From Pseudomonas sp. RGM2987 (GTDB taxonomy: Bacteria; Pseudomonadota; Gammaproteobacteria; Pseudomonadales; Pseudomonadaceae): a stretch of 64,000 nucleotides of DNA. The position numbers and the translations under genes are program-made. The notes below the pieces were generated by a model. The model was not told the origin of the DNA. It did no database searches and saw only the letters and a list, made by a program, of their open reading frames with translations. Positions 20,475 to 29,989 of this stretch are shown piece after piece. The first letter of the stretch is position 1; the number at the start of each line of letters is the position of its first letter. The DNA is taken from the NCBI RefSeq assembly GCF_022952855.1, contig NZ_JALJDX010000199.1, forward strand, positions 1-64,000, written 5' to 3'.

Positions 20475-21479
20475 ATGACTGAACCGACCTCACTCGCCAG
20501 CTGGACCCGCGCCCTGCGCAAACAGCTCGATGCGCTGGGCCTGGACAGCCACGCCTTGTGCCTGGAGGCCGGCCTCGATCCACAGTTGATGGACGACCCG
20601 AACGCCCGCTATCCGCTCTCGGCAACGACGCGCCTGTGGACGCTGGCGGTGCAGGCCAGCGGCGACCCGGCGATCGGCCTGCGGGTATCGCGCTTCGTCA
20701 GCCCCACCACCTTCCATGCCCTGGGTTATGCCCTGGTCGCCAGCGGCAGCCTGCGGGAAGTGTTCGAGCGGATCGTGCGCTATCACCCGGTCGTCAGTGA
20801 CGCGCTGACCCTGCGACTGAGCCGCAGCGAAGACCGCTACCGCTTCACGCTCGACGCGCCAGAGGACCGGCCGGCGCCGGCCTTCGAAGCTATCGATGCC
20901 TTTGCCGCGATCTATGTGCGCACCTGTCGCAACCGCCTGGGACGCGACTACGCGCCCTTGGCGGTGTACCTGCGACGCCCGGAGCCGGCCGATCCCAGCC
21001 CATGGCATAAAGTGTTCCGCTCACCGGTGCATTTCGCCGCCACGCAGGATTACCTGGAGTTCGGCCTCGCTGATTTCGACCGGCACCTGGACGACGCCAA
21101 CCCGGAACTGGCCGAACACAACGAAACGGTGCTCAAGCGCACCCTCGCCCAGCTCCAGCCGTTGACCTGGGAGCGCAAGGTGCGTGCGGCCATCGAGGCT
21201 CAACTGCCCGAAGGCGAACCCAGCGCCGAGCACATCGCCAAGGCCATGCACCTGAGCCTGCGCAGCCTGCAACGGCACCTGGCCGATGAAGGCTGCCGCT
21301 TCGACGCGCTGCTCAATGAATGCCGCGAGAACCTGGCGCTGCTGCACCTGCGCGACCCGAACTGCTCGCTGAGCGAAGTCAGCTACCTGCTCGGCTTTGC
21401 CGATACCAGCAGCTTCAGCCGCGCGTTCAAACGCTGGACCGGCATGACGCCGGGACAGTTTCGCGATGGGGTGCGCTAG
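20475..21479 (+). CDS. AraC-family regulator with Arabinose_bd-type N-terminus
   Basis: 334 residues. The N-terminal domain (about 15-200) is of the OruR/ArgR-like 'Arabinose_bd' class found in regulators of lipid and amino-acid genes. The C-terminal double helix-turn-helix (about 235-334) includes SLRSLQRHLADEG and VSYLLGFADTSSFSRAFKRW. Divergent orientation to the desaturase suggests local regulation; the ligand may be a fatty acid or related compound, which is an inference from context. Confidence 0.9.
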   Translation: MTEPTSLASWTRALRKQLDALGLDSHALCLEAGLDPQLMDDPNARYPLSATTRLWTLAVQASGDPAIGLRVSRFVSPTTFHALGYALVASGSLREVFERIVRYHPVVSDALTLRLSRSEDRYRFTLDAPEDRPAPAFEAIDAFAAIYVRTCRNRLGRDYAPLAVYLRRPEPADPSPWHKVFRSPVHFAATQDYLEFGLADFDRHLDDANPELAEHNETVLKRTLAQLQPLTWERKVRAAIEAQLPEGEPSAEHIAKAMHLSLRSLQRHLADEGCRFDALLNECRENLALLHLRDPNCSLSEVSYLLGFADTSSFSRAFKRWTGMTPGQFRDGVR

Positions 21480-21501
21480 GGGTTTGCGGTGGCTGTAGCG
21501 G

Positions 21502-21607
21502 CCTCTTCGCGAGCAAGCCCGCTCCCACAGGGGTTCTGCGGTGAGACGAAGATTGGGTGGCCACCGAAAATCCCTTGTGGGAGCGGGCTTGCTCGCGAAA
21601 GCGGTCG
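21502..21607. repeat. REPIN between AraC regulator and hipA
   Basis: Inverted REP copies (CTTCGCGAGCAAGCCCGCTC and its complement) fill the gap between two convergent genes. Confidence 0.85.
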
Positions 21608-21608
21608 T

Positions 21609-22847
21609 TCAGCCCCCCGAGGGCTTGAGGCTGCGCGCCAACCCCATGGTCCAAGCCTCGATCATGGCTTCCCCCGTTGCCCGGAACCTTTGGTTGCCGC
21701 CCATGTACTGACGCATCTCCGTCATGGCAAGGTCCATCCCCTGAATCACTTGCTCTATCAACTCGTTGCAACGCCCCTCGGTCAGGTTGCAGGCAGAACG
21801 GCCGAACCGCATCAGCATCTTGTGTTTGGGCCACGCTTTCGAACCGCCCAACAACAGTGCCATGTTGTCATTACGGATGTACACGGCGGTGCTGACGAGG
21901 TCATAGGCAGGTGCAAGTCTGATGGACGCATCGGCTGCGCAGTGATCATAAAGCACGCCGAAATTTTTCAGATGCGCATCGCCATTTTTCAAACCGGCCG
22001 AGAGCGCGACTATCTTGAACAGCGACTCCAGTGCGTGGCTGAGCAAGTGCGGCGAAACGAATGCTTTGATCTGTCGAGCCGCTCCTTCGTATGAGCCGTC
22101 GTACTTGGCCTTCGATGGCGACCCGTTGAGCACACAGAAGTCCTCGAAGCCCAGGTAACGTCCATCTGCGAGTAAGTCGAAGCGTTTGACGATCAGAAAT
22201 TTGCCATGGTCGCTCAATTCGAATTCCGGCACCTCGAGCCCAGCGTGCAGGGCGGCCCGCATGCAAAAAAACTCATTGGCGGCCAACTCCGGAAACTCGT
22301 CGGAACGAAATGCCTTGATCAGATGGGTAGAACCCCGATGGGTCAAACGGTCGACTGTCGTCGCGCTGTCGCGCACCAGCACCTTGGGTTGTACGCCGGA
22401 CACACCTGAATACTGTCCGTAGGTGTGCATTAGATCCTCGAACAGCCCCTCGGCCCCATCGTGCACCAGCAGATCCGCCAGACTGGTTTCAGGTGGTTCA
22501 GTCTCGTTCCGGTGAGGACCGATACCCACGCGCCCCAATTGATGGGGGCCCACAATCGCAAGCATGGCAAAGTCATCGAAACCACGTACCGCTTTGCTGA
22601 AGCGCCGAACCAGCTCATCACGCAAGGCCCCTTCAGGCAGGTTCATTTCAAAGATTGGCGGTACACCTGATTCCCAGATGTAGCTTTCAAGACGTGCCGG
22701 CATGGTCAGCGACACGGACAGCTCTTCAGTCGCGTTATCGCCATAGGTGAACACAGAGTCGGCGCGCCGTTGGCCTCGCCCCAGAGTGCCAACAGCTGTC
22801 TCGCCCACTGAAACCTGTAGTCGGTCCAAACCTTGCTCGTCAGCCAT
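21609..22847 (-). CDS. hipA: HipA-type serine/threonine kinase toxin
   Basis: A 412-residue HipA-fold kinase. The N-terminal 'couple_hipA' region (about 10-110) is followed by a glycine-rich segment YSGVQPKVLV (ATP binding), a catalytic loop GDAHLKNFGV (Asp and Asn) and PAYDLVST, the metal-binding Asp equivalent. Catalytic residues appear intact. Known family role: phosphorylation of aminoacyl-tRNA synthetases or other targets, causing growth arrest and persistence. It overlaps hipB by 8 nt, the normal toxin-antitoxin arrangement. Confidence 0.9.
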   Translation of the reverse strand: MADEQGLDRLQVSVGETAVGTLGRGQRRADSVFTYGDNATEELSVSLTMPARLESYIWESGVPPIFEMNLPEGALRDELVRRFSKAVRGFDDFAMLAIVGPHQLGRVGIGPHRNETEPPETSLADLLVHDGAEGLFEDLMHTYGQYSGVSGVQPKVLVRDSATTVDRLTHRGSTHLIKAFRSDEFPELAANEFFCMRAALHAGLEVPEFELSDHGKFLIVKRFDLLADGRYLGFEDFCVLNGSPSKAKYDGSYEGAARQIKAFVSPHLLSHALESLFKIVALSAGLKNGDAHLKNFGVLYDHCAADASIRLAPAYDLVSTAVYIRNDNMALLLGGSKAWPKHKMLMRFGRSACNLTEGRCNELIEQVIQGMDLAMTEMRQYMGGNQRFRATGEAMIEAWTMGLARSLKPSGG

Positions 22848-23088
22848 GGAAAGACCCCTTTTTCAACGAGTCGAGTGTGGGACGCTTCGATGGCCGGGCG
22901 ATGGCTGTCAACTCATAGCCAAAACCATTGAGGATCGCTTCCACCTTTCGGATTCCTACTTCAGGGATGGTGTTATTTTCAATGCCTGAGATCGTGGCGC
23001 GGCTCATGCCGTATTGCGCAGCCAACGCTTGCTGGGAAAGCTTTCGTTCCTTGCGCAGCCGTCTGATCAATTCGCCTAAGGTTTCCAT
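22840..23088 (-). CDS. hipB: HipB-like antitoxin, XRE helix-turn-helix
   Basis: An 82-residue protein from ATG 23088, chosen because GGAGCTTTGC precedes it; longer frames to 23157 lack a ribosome site. A Cro/C1-type helix-turn-helix occupies about 2-60 (LSQQALAAQYGMSRATISGIE). It should bind its own promoter and neutralise HipA. The AT-rich sequence around 23100-23190 is the likely promoter and operator. Confidence 0.88.
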   Translation of the reverse strand: METLGELIRRLRKERKLSQQALAAQYGMSRATISGIENNTIPEVGIRKVEAILNGFGYELTAIARPSKRPTLDSLKKGSFHG

Positions 23089-23187
23089 GCAAAGCTCCAG
23101 CATCGTATACAGTGCAAAACTACCATATGGCGCTAACATGCACTCTATTTGATTCATTTTTAATGCGCCACAGGACGGCGCCAGGCT

Positions 23188-23874
23188 TCAGAGAGCGGTC
23201 AACGCCCGCAACCGCTCCATGTCGAGAATTTCGATCTCCCCGTAGCCCAGGTGAAGAATGCCCTGGGCCTGCAAGTCCTTGAGGATCTGGTTCGTGGTCT
23301 GGCGTGACAGCGAGAGCATCAGCGCCAGTTGTTCCTGGGGCAGCTGCAGCACTCGCCTTGCCGGTTCGATTTCGCCGTAGCCCTCGGCGATCAGCAGCAG
23401 GCGGTGGGCGACGCGGGCCGGGGCGGGCATCAGGCTCTGGTGTTCGAGGTTGATGAAAGCCAGGCGCAGTTTGTGGCTCATCAACAACGCCAGATGCCGC
23501 CAGTAAATCGGTTGTGTCTCCAACAATTCCAGCAACGGGGCCTGGGGTAAATGCAGCAACGTGCATTGCCCTACGCCCACCGCATCGTGGGTCCGCGGTT
23601 GCCCATCGAACAGGCAGATTTCGCCGAACCAGTGAGGCGCTTCCACCACACTCAGCAGCGCTTCCTTGCCCTGTTCATTCACCGCGCCGACCCGCACCGC
23701 GCCCTCCAACACCGCGTACATCCCGCAGGGCGGATCGCCGCGCTGGAACAGCCGATGCCCGGGCGGCAGGCGGCGCACCCGGGACATTTCCAGCAGGCTA
23801 TTCTGTAATTCAACCGGCAGATGGCTGAACCAGTGGCCGGCCATCAGATGTGAGTGCCAGGGATGGGAATTCAT
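23188..23874 (-). CDS. Crp/Fnr-family transcriptional regulator
   Basis: A 228-residue protein: cyclic-nucleotide-binding-like domain (about 15-135, with RGDPPCGMYAVLEGAVRVG and FGEICLFDGQPRTHDA) and a C-terminal winged helix (about 150-225, LALMLSLSRQTTNQILKDL). No Fnr-type N-terminal cysteine cluster is present, so it is not an oxygen sensor of that type. ATG 23874 has a GGAG upstream; a TTG at 23889 is less likely. Divergent from the Mpo1-like gene. Confidence 0.9.
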   Translation of the reverse strand: MNSHPWHSHLMAGHWFSHLPVELQNSLLEMSRVRRLPPGHRLFQRGDPPCGMYAVLEGAVRVGAVNEQGKEALLSVVEAPHWFGEICLFDGQPRTHDAVGVGQCTLLHLPQAPLLELLETQPIYWRHLALLMSHKLRLAFINLEHQSLMPAPARVAHRLLLIAEGYGEIEPARRVLQLPQEQLALMLSLSRQTTNQILKDLQAQGILHLGYGEIEILDMERLRALTAL

Positions 23875-23960
23875 GGAGACTCCGGACAAGTGTCGGCTAG
23901 CTGACAGAGCGCCTGATGGAACCTGGGCATCATGCGGGTATCACCTCAGGAGGAACAACA

Positions 23961-24485
23961 ATGAAAAACCTCGTTGATCATCTCAGTCAATACGCCGCCT
24001 ACCATCGCGACCCACGCAACATCGCCAGCCATTTCATTGGCATTCCGCTGATTTTCGTCGCGGTCGCGGTACTGCTGTCCCGCCCGGGCTGGCCGGTGGG
24101 CGCGGTCCTGGTGTCCCCGGCGCTGCTGGTGGCGGCGGCCAGTGCCTGGTTCTACCTGCGCCTGGAGTTGCGCCTGGGTGTGCTGATGACGGTGCTGCTG
24201 GGCCTTGCAGTGTGGACGGGCCAGGTGCTGGCGGCGCACAGCACCCTGATGTGGCTGGGCAGTGGCCTGGGGATGTTTGTGGTGGGTTGGGTGATCCAGT
24301 TTGTAGGGCACTATTACGAGGGCCGCAAACCGGCGTTTGTCGATGACCTCACCGGGTTGATTGTCGGGCCGTTGTTCGTGGTGGTCGAAGCAGGATTTCT
24401 GCTCGGGCTGCGAGGCGAGCTCAAGCGCGCCATTGAAGAGCGTGCCGGGCCGGTGGCATTGCGCGGGGTGCGTTCGACGGTCTGA
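23961..24485 (+). CDS. Mpo1-like (DUF962) membrane protein
   Basis: A 174-residue protein with about four hydrophobic segments and the family histidines (YHRDPRNIASHFIGIPL near the N-terminus, QFVGHYYEGRKPAF near 115). Start ATG 23961 follows AGGAGGAACAAC, a very strong ribosome site. The yeast homologue Mpo1 is an Fe(II) dioxygenase for 2-hydroxy fatty acids in alpha-oxidation; the bacterial role is not established. Divergent from the Crp-like regulator. Confidence 0.88.
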   Translation: MKNLVDHLSQYAAYHRDPRNIASHFIGIPLIFVAVAVLLSRPGWPVGAVLVSPALLVAAASAWFYLRLELRLGVLMTVLLGLAVWTGQVLAAHSTLMWLGSGLGMFVVGWVIQFVGHYYEGRKPAFVDDLTGLIVGPLFVVVEAGFLLGLRGELKRAIEERAGPVALRGVRSTV

Positions 24486-24494
24486 GGGGCGTCT

Positions 24495-24587
24495 TTGTGG
24501 GAGCGGGCTTGCTCGCGAAAGCGGTGGATCAGTTAACATCGATGTCGGCCGATCAGACGCCTTCGCGAGCAAGCCCGCTCCCACAAG
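24495..24587. repeat. REPIN between Mpo1-like and GMC genes
   Basis: A textbook inverted pair of the GTGGGAGCGGGCTTGCTCGC type, 93 nt long, between convergent genes. Confidence 0.9.
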
Positions 24588-24611
24588 AGCCTGCACCTTA
24601 CCTCCCGGGCT

Positions 24612-26831
24612 TCACACCGTGCCGAACTCGACCCGCACCGTCAGCGCTCCGGTGTTGTCGGTCAGACCCTTCCCGTATGCGCCGGTCAGGTCATCGTTGA
24701 TGCACAACTGCAGTTCCCCTTGCTGGTTTTCCGGAAGCTGGCGCAGATCGCCGACCAGGAACGGCGTCCCGTTGTTGCCGATACGACCGACCAGCGCGCC
24801 TTCCGCCGCACCGGGCAGCGCGTAGGAGTCATAGTCGATGTGCCTCGAACCACCGTTGCCATCCACATTGCCGCCCTGCGGGCTGGCGCACCACAGCCCA
24901 CTGACGTAGCGCACCAGGCGCGGCAACGGCCCGCCGAGCTGCACGCCGGTGCCCTGCCAGGCCTTGTTCGCGGCGACCTGCATCGTCACGGCCCGGAGGT
25001 CATTGGACAACGTATCCCCGGCCTGGAACGACAACGCTGCAATCGTCAGGCTCGGGTTCGAGGTCCCGGTGCTGGGGAAAACACCGTCGCCCACCAGGAA
25101 CAGGTTCTTGTGGTCCCAACTGCGCTGGAATTTGTCGACCACCGAGTTCGCCGGATTGTCCCCCATGCGATAGGTGCCCATCAGGTGCCCGGCGCCCTGG
25201 AAGCTGTAGTCTTCGCCCTTGTAGCTGAACGTTCCCTGGTTGATGGGTTTGGTCAGCTCCACCGCACCGAGCAGCTCGGTGATGATGTGGCTCGCCAGGA
25301 TCTTTGCCTGCCTGAAGCCCTCCTTGGTGTAGTCGGACAGGTCATAGTGGATTTCCGGCCGGGGGATGTTGAGCCGGTCGGTGTACTCGGTCGAGGGCAC
25401 GATGTAGCAGTTCGATTGATCGGGGTGTTCCTCGACCTGTTCCACCAGGAACCCGATCCGGAACTGACGGGTGAACAACAGGTTGAGTTTTTGAATCAAC
25501 GCCGTGCCGTAAAGCGCTTCAGTGGGCGGCGCTGGTGTCTGTTTCGCCGGCAGCGGGTTGGTGCAACTATTGTTGGCGCCGTCGATGAAATCGGCCACGG
25601 TGACGTAGGGATCGCCAACCGGCCAGTTCCAGCCCTCGTTGCCGATTTCGATGCGCCACGCTGCCCGTTGGCTGCGAAAGGCCCCGTCGCGCAGGCTTTC
25701 GATGCCCGCCGTGGACACCGGCCCACGATAAGGGAAAACCGTCTTGCCCTCCGGCATCAGCCCCCACGCCAGGTAGATCGGATGATCGGACAGGCTGCGC
25801 CCCACTTGCCCGCTGGTGTTGGCGACACCGTTGGGCCAGGCCGGGCTCTTGGAGTTGAGCAGCAATTTAGGCGTTTCGATGGCGTGGGCGGCGATCACAT
25901 ATCGCTGCCCCACGGCCACGCCGGTGCCAGTGATCGGCCCGTCGCCCAGCTGATACTGGATAAACTCGACGCCGTTGATATTGCGGTCCGCTCCCACGGT
26001 CACCTTGCTGGCGACTGTCCGGTACAGCACCCGGACCTTGCCCGTCGCCAACGCCTTGTTCATGGTCACGGTCGCGTCGTACTTGGCCTGGATCGGGCAG
26101 ATCGGCGTGCAGTTGGTATTGCCGGCGCACACCCGGCGCCCCGCGTAAGGTTGCGAGTTGCGCCCGGCCGGGGTCGGGCTGACCACCAGCGGCAAACCGT
26201 CGAACGTCTGCCCCGCCACCGCCGTGACGAAACTGCCATCGACCAGCGACAACGGAATGCTGTGCATCGGGAAGGCATAGCCTTCAGGAAAGGTCATGCC
26301 CAGATAGGCCTGGTCGGCGACATTGGCCGACACACCGATTTCCGCCTCGGCCCGGCAATAGGCACTTTGCAGATCGTCGTAACTGATCGGCCAGTCCATC
26401 CCGACGTTGTACTTGGTCTTCAGGCGAAAATCGTTCGGCACCATGCGCAGGCACGTCCCGACCCAATGCCAGGTCGTCCCGCCGCCCACCCGTTCGTAGG
26501 TGCTGTTGAACGGCAGCGGGCCCTTCTGCACCAGGTAACTGACCTTGGGATCGTTCCAGCCAAGGATCAGGTCGGCGATGGTCGCCCGAGGGGCGTTTTC
26601 CTGGCTCGGATCACGCGGCGTGTCCAGGTTCGACACCGGTGGATAAGGCGACTCCGGGGTTTTCAGCGTGGCCGTGTAGAAACGCTCCAGGTACTGGGCA
26701 CGGTTGGCCGGGATCTCCGGCCCGGATTCGAGCACCAGCACGTCGATCCCGGCCATGCCCAATTGATAAGCGATGATGCTGCCGGCCAGCCCCGCGCCAA
26801 CGATGATCACCTCGGTTTGTTCGGTGCTCAT
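24612..26831 (-). CDS. GMC-family FAD oxidoreductase with LecA-like C-terminal domain
   Basis: 739 residues. The N-terminus has the FAD motif VGAGLAGSIIAYQLG. The core resembles sugar and polyol dehydrogenases (GGTTWHWVGTCLR, a cysteine-rich CAGNTNCTPICPIQAKYD segment) and ends in the GMC C-terminal motif SNPSLTIAALSFQ near residue 590. About 125 further residues resemble the P. aeruginosa lectin LecA (PA-IL): GALVGRIGNNGT, then LCINDDLTGAYG and DNTGALTVRV, the positions where LecA binds calcium and galactose. No signal peptide is visible. It is the last gene of a three-gene operon, its start overlapping the small-subunit stop (ATGA). Substrate unknown; a sugar is plausible. Confidence 0.88.
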   Translation of the reverse strand: MSTEQTEVIIVGAGLAGSIIAYQLGMAGIDVLVLESGPEIPANRAQYLERFYTATLKTPESPYPPVSNLDTPRDPSQENAPRATIADLILGWNDPKVSYLVQKGPLPFNSTYERVGGGTTWHWVGTCLRMVPNDFRLKTKYNVGMDWPISYDDLQSAYCRAEAEIGVSANVADQAYLGMTFPEGYAFPMHSIPLSLVDGSFVTAVAGQTFDGLPLVVSPTPAGRNSQPYAGRRVCAGNTNCTPICPIQAKYDATVTMNKALATGKVRVLYRTVASKVTVGADRNINGVEFIQYQLGDGPITGTGVAVGQRYVIAAHAIETPKLLLNSKSPAWPNGVANTSGQVGRSLSDHPIYLAWGLMPEGKTVFPYRGPVSTAGIESLRDGAFRSQRAAWRIEIGNEGWNWPVGDPYVTVADFIDGANNSCTNPLPAKQTPAPPTEALYGTALIQKLNLLFTRQFRIGFLVEQVEEHPDQSNCYIVPSTEYTDRLNIPRPEIHYDLSDYTKEGFRQAKILASHIITELLGAVELTKPINQGTFSYKGEDYSFQGAGHLMGTYRMGDNPANSVVDKFQRSWDHKNLFLVGDGVFPSTGTSNPSLTIAALSFQAGDTLSNDLRAVTMQVAANKAWQGTGVQLGGPLPRLVRYVSGLWCASPQGGNVDGNGGSRHIDYDSYALPGAAEGALVGRIGNNGTPFLVGDLRQLPENQQGELQLCINDDLTGAYGKGLTDNTGALTVRVEFGTV

Positions 26832-27340
26832 GACGAGGCTCCTTGCTGCGTGTTCGCCGCCACCCCGGTGTAATCCTCAAGGCTGGGCGGCGTGCTGTTC
26901 CAATAGCCGAAAAACATCTCGCTGTAGCCCATGGGGTGGGCCTGGGCGATTTTCCAGGCCCAGCTCTGGATGTATGCCTGGTCGGACACCACCGTCGAGT
27001 CGGTCGACTTGAAGCTGCCGGCGGCATAGGGCTGGTACCAGACACCCAGCAGCCAGAGTTTCATGATCGAGCGCGCCGCTTGCGCGGCCTGGGTGACGGC
27101 TGGCCGTGAGCCGTTCATCAGTACCGCCTGGGCAATCTGGTCCGGTGGTACGTGGTCGCCGGCCAACGTGGCGTACTGGGTCAGCAACGCGTTGAGCACC
27201 TCAGGCGTGATTCGCGGCCTGATGAATTCGAGAAAGATCGGCGGCAACCCCACCTGGTCGATGGCGGGCGCCAGCCGATCAGTGGGGATGCCGGTCAGGG
27301 CTGATGACAGGCCAACGAAATTATCCAGATCACTGCTCAT
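26828..27340 (-). CDS. Sorbitol-dehydrogenase-like small subunit (FAD-SLDH family)
   Basis: A 170-residue helical protein related to the small subunits that accompany membrane-bound FAD sugar dehydrogenases (LWLLGVWYQP and YSEMFFGYW are visible). Start ATG 27340 follows GGAGTCAGCC. It overlaps both neighbours by ATGA. Small subunits of this class usually carry a Tat signal that exports the FAD subunit; here the N-terminus MSSDLDNFVGLSSALTG has no twin-arginine motif and no hydrophobic core, which is unusual. Confidence 0.78.
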   Translation of the reverse strand: MSSDLDNFVGLSSALTGIPTDRLAPAIDQVGLPPIFLEFIRPRITPEVLNALLTQYATLAGDHVPPDQIAQAVLMNGSRPAVTQAAQAARSIMKLWLLGVWYQPYAAGSFKSTDSTVVSDQAYIQSWAWKIAQAHPMGYSEMFFGYWNSTPPSLEDYTGVAANTQQGASS

Positions 27341-28698
27341 GGCTGACTCCTTGTCGCGCCTGTGGACTGTGCGCGTTCGAGCAAATAGGTGAAATCCGCG
27401 AAGCTGGTACGCGGGGACTCGGTGACATGGGTGGCTGCATTGCCGTGACAGGCCATGCAACTGGACGACGCCTGGGGCGTGGCGCCCTGGATGTAGGTTT
27501 CCAGGGTGGCATTAGCCAGGAACAGCGGCGCGGGGTTGCCCAGGGGATTGGCGGCCGATATCTGGCAGTTCGGTTGCGGGTCCGACGGCCACTGGGTACT
27601 GATCAACTGGTAGTTCGCCCACACGCTCTGCGGATTGACCGTACGCAACAGCGCCTGGTAGCTGGCGTTCAAGGTCTTGGTGGCGTCGCTCAGCGGTATG
27701 TCCCGCACGATTTGCGAGGGCGTCGCCTTCACGGCCGGGTTCCATGGGCGCGGCGGCGGTTGGTTGATGTCGCTTTTGCTGGCCGCGTTGTAGAACAGAT
27801 ACGGGCCCGTGCGCTGGGCCATGGGCGTGGTTTTTTCCGGCACATTGTTCACATGCTCGAAGGTCGACCAGACCCACTGCGCCGCACTGTTGGTCTTATG
27901 CACGATGTGCAGGCCCACCAGCCCGACCGGCTCGGCCCTGCACGACTCCTCGACAATCGGCCCATGGCTCGGGTCGTTGTTGCCCGGGGTGTAGACCAGC
28001 GCATCGACGGTGTGGAAATCCTGCGCCCGGTCATTGGGGCCGAGCACTTTCCACGACGCCTTCACCATCAGCGCACCGACCTGTTTCTTTTCGGTGATGC
28101 CACAGCTGAACGCCACGGCATTGGTCGGCTTGGCGGCAAAAAACGCCTGCTGACCTTCAATGCTGTACAGACCGTTGTCGACGATGTCGTTGAACATCGA
28201 TTGGTTGACCACGATTTCGTTGCGCGTGTAGCTGCCGTTCTGATCCACCAGCGGGCCGCTCTCGAAGGGCTGGATAAACTCATCCAGCACATCGGGCACC
28301 TTGCCCATCTGCTGCAACAGACGCCCGGGCTTGAGCGACTTGCAGGCCTCGGGAAGGGTCGCCGGGGCGCCCCAGGGCAGCGGCGCCTGGCCTTTGGCCC
28401 GGAATATCTGGTAGCTCTCTTTCCAGCTTTCCCATACGGTCGCCGCGTCCTGCTTGCCGATTGGGGTGCCGGTGTCCGGGTTGCCGTTGTCCAGCGCCGG
28501 CCAGCTCAGGGCGATGAAGGTCTGCCACGACAAGTCATCGAAATTGGCTTGCAGACTGGACAGGGAGACCGGTTGGGTGACCGTGACATCGAAGGGTATC
28601 TGGGGGGATAACGAAGGGGCGGCGCTGGCGGCCGGGGCCAGCAAGACGCCTAACAACGCACAGCCAAACGGGCCATGCCGACTGACTTCCAATCTCAT
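27337..28698 (-). CDS. Exported cytochrome c-like protein of the dehydrogenase operon
   Basis: A 453-residue protein with a Sec-type signal peptide (CALLGVLLAPAASAA) and a single haem-c motif CMACH near the C-terminus (about residue 416). The body is not a recognised multi-haem cytochrome; TWQTF-like sequences such as DDLSWQTFIALSWPA occur near the mature N-terminus. ATG 28698 has AGGAGAGACAGC upstream. It is first in the operon and could accept electrons from the FAD subunit, which would need to be periplasmic. The signal-less partner subunits make the arrangement puzzling. Confidence 0.8.
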   Translation of the reverse strand: MRLEVSRHGPFGCALLGVLLAPAASAAPSLSPQIPFDVTVTQPVSLSSLQANFDDLSWQTFIALSWPALDNGNPDTGTPIGKQDAATVWESWKESYQIFRAKGQAPLPWGAPATLPEACKSLKPGRLLQQMGKVPDVLDEFIQPFESGPLVDQNGSYTRNEIVVNQSMFNDIVDNGLYSIEGQQAFFAAKPTNAVAFSCGITEKKQVGALMVKASWKVLGPNDRAQDFHTVDALVYTPGNNDPSHGPIVEESCRAEPVGLVGLHIVHKTNSAAQWVWSTFEHVNNVPEKTTPMAQRTGPYLFYNAASKSDINQPPPRPWNPAVKATPSQIVRDIPLSDATKTLNASYQALLRTVNPQSVWANYQLISTQWPSDPQPNCQISAANPLGNPAPLFLANATLETYIQGATPQASSSCMACHGNAATHVTESPRTSFADFTYLLERAQSTGATRSQP

Positions 28699-28880
28699 GC
28701 TGTCTCTCCTTGCATCAGGCGCAGGAGAGACCACCGGTCCGTCATTGGACTCTTACTCGCCTCCTGGCAACTCTGAGTCTAGGTAGGGTTTTGGCTGGCA
28801 AAAGGCGAAAGCGTAGAACCGATCGAAGCAAGGCCGGGCGGGGTTATTCGGATTTGGATTGCGGTGATAGCGAGGACGCC

Positions 28881-28987
28881 ATCGTCGGATCGCCGCCCGG
28901 AGCAGGCTCGCTCCCACAGGGTTCGAGGTATGCCTGGGAGTCGGCGAACACCACCGGACCACTGTGGGAGCGAGCTTGCTCGCGATG
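28881..28987. repeat. REP pair between dehydrogenase operon and cysA
   Basis: One copy has the extended tail CGGATCGCCGCCCGGAGC; the second is of the GGGAGCGAGCTTGCTCGC type. Confidence 0.85.
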
Positions 28988-28996
28988 CTTTTGCCC

Positions 28997-29986
28997 TTAG
29001 AGGTTGGCGACTTTTTGCCAGACCTTCGGCTTGAAGAACAGCGTCTCGCCCTTCGCCAGGCCCACCAGACTGTCGTGGTCCTTCACCACTTCGGCCTCGA
29101 TCAGCTCGCTCTGGCCTTCCACCTTCAGGGTGACCCGGGTGGTGGCGCCCAGCGGACGGATGTCCCGCACCTCGGCGGCGTGGTGGTCTTCAAGCTCCGA
29201 GCGCGACAGCGAAACTTCGTGCGGACGGAACAGCACATGCCGGTCCTCGCCCAAATGCAGGCGATTCGAATCACCGAGGAAGTGGTAGACGAAATCACTG
29301 GCCGGGTTCTCATACACATCGCCCGGCGAGCCGATCTGCTCGATCACGCCCTTGTTCATCACCACGATCCGGTCGGCGACTTCCATCGCCTCTTCCTGGT
29401 CGTGGGTCACGAACACCGAGGTCAGGTTGATGTCCTCGTGCAGCCGCGCCAGCCAGCGCCGCAGCTCCTTGCGGACCTTGGCGTCGAGGGCGCCGAAAGG
29501 TTCGTCCAGCAGCAGCACCTTGGGTTCCACGGCCAATGCACGGGCCAGGGCAATACGCTGGCGCTGGCCACCGGAAAGCTGCTCAGGGTAGCGGTCGGCG
29601 AGCCAATCCAGTTGCACCATGTTCAACAACTCATGGACCTTGGTCGCGATCTGGCTTTCGTTCGGGCGCTGGCCCTTGGGTTTCATGCGCAGGCCGAAGG
29701 CGACGTTGTCGAACACCGTCATGTGGCGAAACAGGGCGTAGTGCTGGAACACGAAACCGACGTTGCGATCACGCACGTCATGGCCGGACACGTCCTCGCC
29801 ATGGAATACGATATTGCCCTGGTCCGGCGTTTCGAGGCCGGCGATGATCCGCAGCAGAGTAGTCTTGCCGCAACCCGACGGGCCCAGCAGCGCCACCAGC
29901 TCACCGCTCTGGATGTCCAGGCTGATGTTGTCCAGGGCCTTGAAGGCGTTGAAGTTCTTGCTGACGTTACGGACTTCGATCGACAT
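28997..29986 (-). CDS. cysA: CysA, sulfate/thiosulfate ABC transporter ATPase
   Basis: A 329-residue ATPase: Walker [10 protein letters not shown], signature LSGGQRQR, Walker [13 protein letters not shown], and a C-terminal regulatory domain typical of CysA ([10 protein letters not shown]). It energises uptake through CysT/CysW with the periplasmic binding protein Sbp. It is the last gene of the sbp-cysT-cysW-cysA cluster, 3 nt from cysW. Confidence 0.96.
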   Translation of the reverse strand: MSIEVRNVSKNFNAFKALDNISLDIQSGELVALLGPSGCGKTTLLRIIAGLETPDQGNIVFHGEDVSGHDVRDRNVGFVFQHYALFRHMTVFDNVAFGLRMKPKGQRPNESQIATKVHELLNMVQLDWLADRYPEQLSGGQRQRIALARALAVEPKVLLLDEPFGALDAKVRKELRRWLARLHEDINLTSVFVTHDQEEAMEVADRIVVMNKGVIEQIGSPGDVYENPASDFVYHFLGDSNRLHLGEDRHVLFRPHEVSLSRSELEDHHAAEVRDIRPLGATTRVTLKVEGQSELIEAEVVKDHDSLVGLAKGETLFFKPKVWQKVANL

Positions 29987-29989
29987 GAC

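Noticed and set aside
24720..26873. 717-codon plus-strand frame opposite the GMC gene
   Set aside because: Antisense shadow; the minus strand has FAD motifs and coupled neighbours.
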